NCBI GenBank assembly: GCA_041838435.1
Contig: JBGYPO010000056.1
Coordinates: 1 to 5,493, forward strand
Direction: 5' to 3'
DNA length: 5,493 nt
DNA from: Aliicoccus sp041838435
GTDB taxonomy: Bacteria > Bacillota > Bacilli > Staphylococcales > Salinicoccaceae
This document shows positions 1 through 4,629 of this stretch, piece by piece. The first letter of the stretch is position 1. The number at the start of each line of letters is the position of its first letter. The position numbers and the translations under genes are program-made. The notes under the pieces are model-generated. The model made no database searches. It had not been told where the DNA came from and was given only the letters and a program-made list of their open reading frames with translations.

Positions 1-69
1 ACCAGCCCGATCGAGTCAGCGAGCGCCGTCGTTGAGCGACAGCTAGAAGATAACCCGGCTTCCGGCTAA
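1..69 (+). other. Possible C-terminal end of a rightward gene, GC-rich
   Basis: Frame 1 is open from the window edge to a TAA at 67-69, giving 22 residues that end in ERQLEDNPASG. The other two forward frames stop earlier, and no reverse frame here has both a start and a useful length. The first 90 bases are about 60% GC, far above the rest of the window, and the codons used (AGC, CCG, GCG, GCC, CGA) are unlike those of the other genes. It could be the tail of a gene convergent with the lipoprotein operon and sharing its terminator. It could equally be non-coding or foreign DNA. Twenty-two open codons in GC-rich sequence is weak evidence and I recognise no family. Confidence 0.2.
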
Positions 70-105
70 ACGAGACGCATCCCTCATACCTTAAACAAGA
101 CCAAC

Positions 106-142
106 AAAAAAAGCCTGGACAATAACATTGTCCAAACTTTTT
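106..142 (-). terminator. Rho-independent terminator of the lipoprotein operon (possibly bidirectional)
   Basis: A perfect 8-bp stem (116-123 with 127-134, TGGACAAT/ATTGTCCA) closes a 3-base loop. Read on the minus strand, two G-U pairs, one G-C pair and an A-tract facing a T-tract lengthen the stem to about 16 bp. It is followed by seven T residues (plus-strand A run at 106-112). The lipoprotein stop codon (141-143) lies in the A-tract at the foot of the stem. On the plus strand the hairpin is followed by five T residues (138-142), so it may also stop rightward transcription, although the two wobble pairs become A-C mismatches in that direction. Confidence 0.85.
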
Positions 143-407
143 AACCTTCGTTATTTTCTTCATTCGAATCTTCATCAATTTCTATATCTTCATCTTCCGT
201 CTCAACACTTTCCGGCATTAATATAGATATCTCGCTGCGGAGCGATGCGTTTTCTTCTTGTAATTCCGCAATGCGCGTTTCCATCCACTCGTTTTGCTCT
301 TGTAGCGTCTCGATAGTGCTGCCAGACTCTTCTGAACCTGAGCTGCCACATGACGCCAGCATAAGAGCGCAAAGCATCGTCATCATCATTACATAATGTT
401 TCTTCAT
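141..407 (-). CDS. Small coiled-coil lipoprotein, function unknown
   Basis: This 88-residue protein starts MKKHY, followed by a short hydrophobic stretch and the lipobox LASC, which places the lipidated cysteine at residue 20. It should be diacylated by Lgt, cut by LspA and anchored on the outer face of the membrane. A Gly/Ser linker (21-31) leads to five regular heptads (32-63), with I32, N39, I46, N53 and I60 at a and L35, M42, L49, L56 and L63 at d. The last 25 residues are mostly Glu, Asp and Asn. An upstream in-frame ATG at 455 would put 16 residues before the signal peptide and overlap the preceding gene, so 407 is preferred. The Shine-Dalgarno site is weak (AGGTTGAG region), and the gene begins 13 bases after the DUF456 stop, suggesting reinitiation or coupling. 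No family is recognised. The signal peptide and coiled coil are clear; the function is not. Confidence 0.85.
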   Translation of the reverse strand: MKKHYVMMMTMLCALMLASCGSSGSEESGSTIETLQEQNEWMETRIAELQEENASLRSEISILMPESVETEDEDIEIDEDSNEENNEG

Positions 408-420
408 ATATACGCTCAAC

Positions 421-906
421 CTAAAATACAAAGATCCATAACAGGAACCATACAACTAAGAATAGAAATACGAGTAATGTAAATAATGAACTCGCAAGAA
501 ACGCGATTAATGAACCAATCGATGCACGAACGGACTGTCTGTAATCCTTCGATTGATAAAATTCAACAACGAATACCGCAATAATTGGAACGACTATGAT
601 ACCAATTGGCGGGTAAACGAACATACCAATAAGTACGCCAAAAACCGCAGCATACTCTCCAGGCTTAGTTCCACCAAAGCGTTTTACAAATATTGAATTC
701 GCAATCACTTCACTAAATAAGACTAATATTGTAACAACTGCAGCAGTGACCCAAAATATCCATCCAAGATTACTGCTGTCCAGCGCGAAATGATAGATAA
801 AAAACCCAATCCAAAACATTAGAATTGACGGAATGACAGGTATAATGACACCAATAAATCCGATTATAAAAGCAACTACAATTAAGAGCCACCATAATAC
901 ATCCAT
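421..906 (-). CDS. DUF456 family integral membrane protein
   Basis: This 161-residue, very hydrophobic protein appears to have about five membrane segments (roughly 3-22, 24-42, 48-68, 85-117 and 128-160). Its pattern fits the DUF456 family. There is an N-terminal Gly/Pro-rich turn (GFIGVIIPVIP, 16-26), a cytoplasmic-looking FGGTKPGEYAAVFG segment (77-90), a second Gly/Pro stretch (PPIGIIVVPII) and an acidic residue at E115. The family's function is not established. The ATG lies one base after the transporter stop codon. Its strong Shine-Dalgarno site (GAGGAGG, plus-strand 916-922, nine bases from the ATG) sits inside the transporter coding sequence, so the two are probably translationally coupled. 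It is followed by the lipoprotein gene. The family assignment is from memory of the motif pattern. Confidence 0.85.
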   Translation of the reverse strand: MDVLWWLLIVVAFIIGFIGVIIPVIPSILMFWIGFFIYHFALDSSNLGWIFWVTAAVVTILVLFSEVIANSIFVKRFGGTKPGEYAAVFGVLIGMFVYPPIGIIVVPIIAVFVVEFYQSKDYRQSVRASIGSLIAFLASSLFTLLVFLFLVVWFLLWIFVF

Positions 907-907
907 G

Positions 908-2116
908 TTAAATTGCCTCCTCTTTCGTTACAGGCTTTGTTCTAAATAAGATTAACATTGCTATAATGACACAAGCAGAGCAAACGTAGAACACATTAGC
1001 AATACCAATGAAATCACTCAGTATACCACCTATTAAGTTTCCTAACAGTTGTCCAACAATCATACCGTTCGCAAACAGTGTCGATGCGAATCCAGGAAAA
1101 TGTGGTACGAGTTCTTGGAAATAGCTGATTCCAAGCCCAAGCAATATCGCCAGGAACACAGCGAGTGGAAACTGTCCGATCAACATCCACGTGAAGTCTT
1201 GAACTAGGCTAAGTAACAAGAAATAAATAATCGCGAAAAACCCACTAAAAATTAGTAAGTTTCGTGCAGAGTAACGGCCGGCTACATAACCAACCATAAT
1301 CATTAATGGAACTTCGATACCTGCACACAAACTCGCAATAATACCTACTCTACTTTCATCTAGACCAAGTGTTCCCGTGATATATAAAGGCATGTTAAGT
1401 ATATACATAAACATGGCAACTTGTAAAAATATGAAGGCTAGAAATGGCATAAAAATATTCATGTTTTTTACGAGTGATGGTGCCTCCACTGTTGCAGATA
1501 CACTCATCTGTATATCTCTTTGCTCGCTCGGTGGTTGTGGCCGTGGTTTTATCAGCAGTGCCAGCAACAATACAACAAAGAAAAATATTGATGTACCAAT
1601 AAATAATCCATTGAAACCAAACGTCGTTAATAATATCGTCCCAACAAGCGGACCGACTAAGAATCCAAGTGAAAACGTTGAGCGCAACACCGTATTTGCA
1701 AACACTGCAAGTTTTGGCTGATAGTCGTTGATTGATTCGCGCGCACTTGCATAGAGCTGCGGCATTGCTGGTGCCCCTAAAGATGCAAATAAAATATAAC
1801 TGAGAATAACAAGCAGCAAACTTTCGAAAATAACGAAACTTAAAAATGCACATACCATACTGACGAGTGCCACTATAATAAGATACTTTCTATCGAAGGT
1901 GATGTGATCACTCTTACGTCCCACATATGTATTGACGATAAAACTAACGAATGCTGCTGTTGCTAAGAACAAGCCAAAACTCGTCGTTGAAATCCCATAC
2001 TCTTCAGTCATATAAAGTATTAGAAACGGACTGGTAACAGCAACGGCAACCCCAAGAAATCCCATATTGACTAAAAATATAGGGAAGTTTTTTATGTTAA
2101 ATATTTCTCTTAGCAT
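908..2116 (-). CDS. MFS transporter, SET (sugar efflux transporter) family
   Basis: A 402-residue major facilitator with about twelve membrane segments and a central cytoplasmic loop at 190-217 (Pro-rich, PRPQPP at 191-196). Motif A appears as GRKSD (66-70), and GPLVG (155-159) resembles the motif C of drug/H+ antiporters. Several stretches closely resemble E. coli SetA/SetB: APAMPQLYASARE (115-127), NMPLYI (241-246), AGIEVPLMIMVGY (265-277) and FQELVP (333-338). The family exports sugars and glycosides by proton exchange; the substrate here is unknown. I chose the ATG at 2116 because GAGGG lies five bases upstream (plus-strand 2122-2126). Upstream in-frame ATGs at 2128 and 2134 lack a Shine-Dalgarno site, and using 2134 would add six residues. 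The gene follows the LysR stop by 24 bases, so that protein is the obvious candidate regulator. Confidence 0.9.
   Translation of the reverse strand: MLREIFNIKNFPIFLVNMGFLGVAVAVTSPFLILYMTEEYGISTTSFGLFLATAAFVSFIVNTYVGRKSDHITFDRKYLIIVALVSMVCAFLSFVIFESLLLVILSYILFASLGAPAMPQLYASARESINDYQPKLAVFANTVLRSTFSLGFLVGPLVGTILLTTFGFNGLFIGTSIFFFVVLLLALLIKPRPQPPSEQRDIQMSVSATVEAPSLVKNMNIFMPFLAFIFLQVAMFMYILNMPLYITGTLGLDESRVGIIASLCAGIEVPLMIMVGYVAGRYSARNLLIFSGFFAIIYFLLLSLVQDFTWMLIGQFPLAVFLAILLGLGISYFQELVPHFPGFASTLFANGMIVGQLLGNLIGGILSDFIGIANVFYVCSACVIIAMLILFRTKPVTKEEAI
916..922 (-). promoter_or_regulatory. Strong Shine-Dalgarno site for the DUF456 gene inside the transporter gene
   Basis: The minus-strand sequence GAGGAGG lies nine bases before the DUF456 ATG and wholly within the last codons of the transporter. 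Only one base separates the stop and start codons, which supports translational coupling of exporter and DUF456 protein. Confidence 0.8.
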
Positions 2117-2140
2117 ATATACCCTCATGTTCATTTGTTA

Positions 2141-2995
2141 TTATTCAGAAATAAATTCATTAATCAGTGCTTTAAATGCACTCACTTGTGGCAGCATCAC
2201 AACATTCTCATCATATGCCAGATAAGTATCTCGCGTTAAAGGTTCACCTTTAACTAAGACTTCCTCCATATGAAAGTCTTTATGACTCAAATCATTTAAC
2301 GCAATTTCCGGCAGTATTGTTACTCCGATACCTTCAAGTAATAATTGTTTACAGGTAATCATCTGGTCTACTTTAATTTGTGGATCATATTTTTGCTTGT
2401 ACCGCTCTACATAATATTGCTCAATCTCATTTAAATAGAGACGGTCTGCCTGAAATTCTATGACCGACAATGCCTCAACATCCATATGATGCTTCGGTGT
2501 GACAAAATAATGTTTGTCCGTTTTAATACGTTCATTCACTTTATGTAATATTTTTGAACCACGAATGATTGATACGTGATATTCTTTACTCTTCTCAATA
2601 ATGTCAGGCGTTGAACCTACCGTAATTTTAATATTGACACTCGGATACTTTTGTAAAAATGCCCGCACAATCTTCGGTAAAATTGTACTCCCTATTATAG
2701 AAGAGACACCAATTGATAAAACCCCGGACACTTCATTTGTATTACTTTTAAGATAATTTCTAATCTCTGTTTCTCGGTTCACTACCTGCCTGGCATGATT
2801 AATGATTCTCTCGCCTTCAGGTGTGACATAAAGCATGCGCTTCGTGCGGATAAAAATCTGCACGCCCCATTCTGTTTCGATTGATTTTAATCGTTGGCTG
2901 ACTGCGGGTTGAGAAATGAATAACTCTTCAGCAGCTTGCTTCAAAGATTTTGTCTTATTTAATGTAACGAGCAGCCGATAGTCATCAACCTTCAT
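2141..2995 (-). CDS. LysR-type transcriptional regulator
   Basis: At 284 residues this is a typical LysR-family length. The N-terminal winged helix-turn-helix covers residues 1-58, with the family signature SLKQAAEELFISQPAVSQRLKSIE at 17-40. A linker helix (about 60-88) leads to a periplasmic-binding-protein-like effector domain (about 91-284), which opens GVLSIGVSS and contains LLLEGIGVTILPE near 218-230. Such proteins bind DNA as tetramers and respond to a small co-inducer; the ligand here is unknown. A strong AAGGAG (plus-strand 3005-3010) nine bases upstream supports the ATG at 2995. Unlike the common divergent layout, the regulator is the first gene of the same-strand cluster that continues with the SET transporter, so it may control its own operon. 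A terminator-like hairpin separates it from the DUF402 gene. The family call is firm; the target genes are inferred. Confidence 0.93.
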   Translation of the reverse strand: MKVDDYRLLVTLNKTKSLKQAAEELFISQPAVSQRLKSIETEWGVQIFIRTKRMLYVTPEGERIINHARQVVNRETEIRNYLKSNTNEVSGVLSIGVSSIIGSTILPKIVRAFLQKYPSVNIKITVGSTPDIIEKSKEYHVSIIRGSKILHKVNERIKTDKHYFVTPKHHMDVEALSVIEFQADRLYLNEIEQYYVERYKQKYDPQIKVDQMITCKQLLLEGIGVTILPEIALNDLSHKDFHMEEVLVKGEPLTRDTYLAYDENVVMLPQVSAFKALINEFISE

Positions 2996-3031
2996 ACTGA
3001 ACCACTCCTTATTTTAATTCTCTAATAAATA

Positions 3032-3055
3032 AAAGGAAACTTTTACGTTTCCTTT
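3032..3055 (-). terminator. Terminator-like hairpin between the DUF402 and LysR genes
   Basis: AAAGGAAAC (3032-3040) and GTTTCCTTT (3047-3055) form a perfect 9-bp stem around a 6-base loop. On the minus strand the stem runs into TTTTATTTATT. The DUF402 stop codon (3054-3056) overlaps the foot of the stem. The stem is AT-rich and the T-tract is interrupted, so termination may be partial and allow some yebC-DUF402 transcripts to read into the LysR operon. Confidence 0.6.
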
Positions 3056-3581
3056 AAATCATCTGAGTTCTGCACATTTCGCAAAATGCTGTGAACGTAT
3101 GAAAGTCAGTTTTAATCATTTCTATTACTTCGCGTGCCGTTTGAAACGCAAAGTCATGCTGCGCACGTGTTACTTTTCCTTTTAACAGGGCCTGTTTTAA
3201 ATCTTCTTTATCTACTAACTCATGATTACCATTTGGTAATACGAGTACATCTAAGTATAAATCATCGCGACGGGCACGTCCTCGTTCTAGTACATGTCTG
3301 TAATTTATATCTATATAATACTGTAGTACTTGCCAGTCCTGATCATACATAATCGTGATACTATACTTCGTATCCTCAGGCATAATTGTGAGCCACCTAA
3401 AACCAGAATTCACAACACAGATATCATGCTTTAATATTTTAACCGTCAGTGGTTCTGTGACTCGATGTATTGATAAAAGACCAATTAAACACTGAGTCTC
3501 TTTATGTGTAATAATTTTTTCGCTGTAGCTGGATTGTTTAATACGTCTCCAACCCCGCTTATCAATATACTTAGTTCTCAC
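3054..3581 (-). CDS. DUF402 family protein, probable nucleotide phosphatase-like
   Basis: This 175-residue protein fits the DUF402 fold, which includes the nucleoside di-/triphosphatase Ntdp and the FomD phosphohydrolases. Family hallmarks are present: W63, YYIDIN (88-93), the acidic cluster DDLYLDV (106-112), LPNG (115-118) and D124. The family's metal-binding acidic residues therefore seem intact. It is clearly different from the staphylococcal Ntdp sequence I remember, so its substrate is open. The start is GTG at 3581, preceded at eight bases by AGGTGG (plus-strand 3590-3595). An upstream GTG at 3593 would overlap that site and has no Shine-Dalgarno of its own. The gene begins 35 bases after the yebC stop and probably shares its promoter. 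The C-terminus carries two cysteines (CEMC, 167-170), which may simply be lineage-specific. Confidence 0.85.
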   Translation of the reverse strand: MRTKYIDKRGWRRIKQSSYSEKIITHKETQCLIGLLSIHRVTEPLTVKILKHDICVVNSGFRWLTIMPEDTKYSITIMYDQDWQVLQYYIDINYRHVLERGRARRDDLYLDVLVLPNGNHELVDKEDLKQALLKGKVTRAQHDFAFQTAREVIEMIKTDFHTFTAFCEMCRTQMI

Positions 3582-3589
3582 TTCAGGCC

Positions 3590-3595
3590 CCACCT
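3590..3595 (-). promoter_or_regulatory. Shine-Dalgarno site deciding the DUF402 GTG start
   Basis: The minus strand reads AGGTGG, then eight bases, then GTG at 3581. The longer frame would start at a GTG (3593) that is part of this site, so the shorter 175-residue product is preferred. Confidence 0.65.
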
Positions 3596-3616
3596 ATTCT
3601 ATCGAAATGTTATGTC

Positions 3617-4330
3617 TCAGTTATTCACGTTATGATGGACAACAGATACATCTTCTAGCTCTTCAAGCGCATTAATCAATTGATCAAACAGTTCCATCTC
3701 GTCATTATTTAACGCCACTTCTGATTGAGGGAACATGATGAGTTCCGCAACTTCGTAATCGTGTACATCAAATTGATCTAACGCCTGCTTAATTAAGCTA
3801 AACTGTGACACTTCACCATATACAATCACAAAATCATCTTCTGCTATAACATCTATTACATCGATATCCTGTTCCATTAAGTATAGCAGGGTCTCTTCTG
3901 CATCCCGTCCTGTAAATGCAAACATGCTCCTGCTCTCAAACATATAACTGACCGCACCACTATTCCCCATCGTACCATGGTTTTTACCGAAGGCTGCCCG
4001 TACATCACTCGCAGTTCTATTCACGTTATTTGTAAGCGTATCGACAATCAACATCGAACCACCTGGACCAAAACCTTCATATGTCAATTCACTAAAGTTT
4101 TCTTCATCACTACCCTTAGCTTTTTCAATTGCCTTATCGATAATGTGTTTAGGTATTGAGAAAGTCTTTGCCTTATCAAGTACTGTCTTAAGTGCAACGT
4201 TACTCTCAGGATCCGGCTCTCCCTTTTTAGCGGCTACATATATTTCACGGCCAAATTTTGCATAGATTCTTGATGTGTTTTTATCTTTCGTTGCCTTTTT
4301 CTCTTTGATGTTATTCCATTTTCTTCCCAT
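3617..4330 (-). CDS. yebC2: YebC2 (YeeN/YeeI-type) translation factor of the YebC/TACO1 family
   Basis: The 237-residue protein begins MGRKWNNIKEKKATKDKN, the standard opening of the YeeN/YeeI branch of the YebC family. The branch motifs NTSRIYAKFGREIYVAAK (18-35), YEGFGPGG (84-91), TNNVNRTASDVRAAFGK (100-116) and a closing VVHHNV are all present, and the length is full. YebC proteins were long annotated as transcriptional regulators. More recent work on this branch points to a ribosome-associated role in relieving stalls at proline-rich sequences, so a cytoplasmic translation role is most likely. An in-frame ATG at 4348 would add six residues, but it has no Shine-Dalgarno site and would break the conserved start. 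The ATG at 4330 has a weak GAAAG upstream. The gene has its own promoter at 4371-4400 and is followed by the DUF402 gene. Confidence 0.95.
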   Translation of the reverse strand: MGRKWNNIKEKKATKDKNTSRIYAKFGREIYVAAKKGEPDPESNVALKTVLDKAKTFSIPKHIIDKAIEKAKGSDEENFSELTYEGFGPGGSMLIVDTLTNNVNRTASDVRAAFGKNHGTMGNSGAVSYMFESRSMFAFTGRDAEETLLYLMEQDIDVIDVIAEDDFVIVYGEVSQFSLIKQALDQFDVHDYEVAELIMFPQSEVALNNDEMELFDQLINALEELEDVSVVHHNVNN

Positions 4331-4370
4331 TGACACACTTTCTTTCATAATTATTTGTATGATTTATTTA

Positions 4371-4400
4371 ATTTTATCAAATTCCTCTACAAAGTGTCAT
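4371..4400 (-). promoter_or_regulatory. Predicted promoter of yebC2-DUF402
   Basis: On the minus strand ATGACA (4395-4400, five of six matches to the SigA -35) is 18 bases from TAAAAT (4371-4376, five of six to the -10). The TGA just before the -10 makes it an extended -10 promoter. Transcription would start near 4364, leaving a leader of about 34 bases before the ATG at 4330. This also argues against the upstream ATG at 4348. Confidence 0.6.
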
Positions 4401-4425
4401 CGTTCTTACTCAATAGAGTTATTTT

Positions 4426-4444
4426 TAACATTTCAATAATGTTA
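4426..4444. repeat. Short inverted repeat next to the 22-bp dyad
   Basis: TAACATT (4426-4432) and AATGTTA (4438-4444) pair perfectly around five bases. The right arm shares bases 4443-4444 with the left arm of the larger hairpin, so in RNA the two could not both form completely. No T-tract follows on either strand. It may be chance in AT-rich DNA. Confidence 0.4.
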
Positions 4445-4494
4445 CAATCACCTGCTATAAATGCGCATTCAAGCATTTATAGCAGGTGATTGTA
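4443..4494. repeat. Perfect 22-bp inverted repeat in the divergent intergenic region
   Basis: Bases 4443-4464 are the exact reverse complement of 4473-4494, with an 8-base loop (GCATTCAA). The arms contain CACCTGCTATAAATGC and its complement. Neither strand has a T-run directly after the stem, so it is not a standard terminator. It lies upstream of the predicted start sites of both flanking genes, so on that model it is in neither mRNA. It could be an operator for a dimeric regulator, the core of a small RNA, part of a longer leader, or a mobile palindromic element. The structure is certain; its role is not. Confidence 0.85.
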
Positions 4495-4513
4495 TTAGAA
4501 TGATTTAAATTGT

Positions 4514-4530
4514 TTTACAGTTATATTACA
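4514..4530 (-). promoter_or_regulatory. WalR (YycF) binding site upstream of the LysM gene
   Basis: Read on the minus strand the site is TGTAAT-ATAAC-TGTAAA. This matches the WalR consensus TGTWAH-N5-TGTWAH at every defined position. WalKR is the essential cell-wall regulator of low-GC Gram-positives and drives autolysin and LysM/CHAP genes in staphylococci. The site lies 100 bases before the ATG of a secreted LysM protein, which fits that regulon. Its orientation is reversed relative to the gene. Confidence 0.7.
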
Positions 4531-4575
4531 AAGCCCAAATCGTCCTTCTGTTCTGGTAGTATATGAATAGTTGAA

Positions 4576-4604
4576 TTGAATAGAAATCACATACTAATTA
4601 TATA
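4576..4604 (+). promoter_or_regulatory. Predicted promoter of the LysM gene
   Basis: TTGAAT (4576-4581) is 17 bases from TATATA (4599-4604), giving a start near 4611 and a leader of only about 19 bases. An alternative is an extended -10 at TGGTAGTAT (4554-4562) with no recognisable -35. That would place the WalR box at roughly -55 to -39, a common activator position, and give a leader of about 60 bases. The sequence does not decide between them. Confidence 0.45.
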
Positions 4605-4615
4605 GAACAATTTAC

Positions 4616-4620
4616 GGAGG
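4616..4620 (+). promoter_or_regulatory. Shine-Dalgarno site of the LysM gene
   Basis: GGAGG ends nine bases before the ATG at 4630, a strong site with standard Gram-positive spacing. It fixes the start of a gene that has no stop codon in this window. Confidence 0.85.
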
Positions 4621-4629
4621 AATAATCAT

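Noticed and set aside
408..455. Longer lipoprotein start at 455
   Set aside because: It would put 16 residues before the signal peptide and overlap the DUF456 gene out of frame; the ATG at 407 directly begins the MKK signal sequence.
1377..1721. 114-codon plus-strand frame
   Set aside because: It lies antisense to the transporter gene, has no family resemblance and is explained by the composition of the coding strand.
1395..1853. 152-codon minus-strand frame inside the transporter
   Set aside because: It is a shadow of the SET transporter in another frame, Cys-rich and with no signal peptide, domain or ribosome binding site.
2117..2134. Transporter start at 2134
   Set aside because: No Shine-Dalgarno precedes it, while the ATG at 2116 has GAGGG five bases upstream. 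The added six residues are not needed for the first membrane segment. It remains possible.
3134..3352. 72-codon plus-strand frame opposite DUF402
   Set aside because: It is antisense to a well-supported gene and lacks a ribosome binding site or recognisable product.
3977..4159. 60-codon plus-strand frame opposite yebC2
   Set aside because: It is antisense to a highly conserved gene and has no supporting features.
4443..4494. 22-bp hairpin as an ordinary rho-independent terminator
   Set aside because: No T-run follows on either strand, and no convergent gene ends here because both neighbours are transcribed away from it.
4531..4629. c-di-AMP (ydaO-type) riboswitch, which often precedes wall-hydrolase genes in Bacilli
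   Set aside because: The leader downstream of either candidate promoter is only about 19-60 bases, too short for that aptamer, and I see none of its conserved segments.
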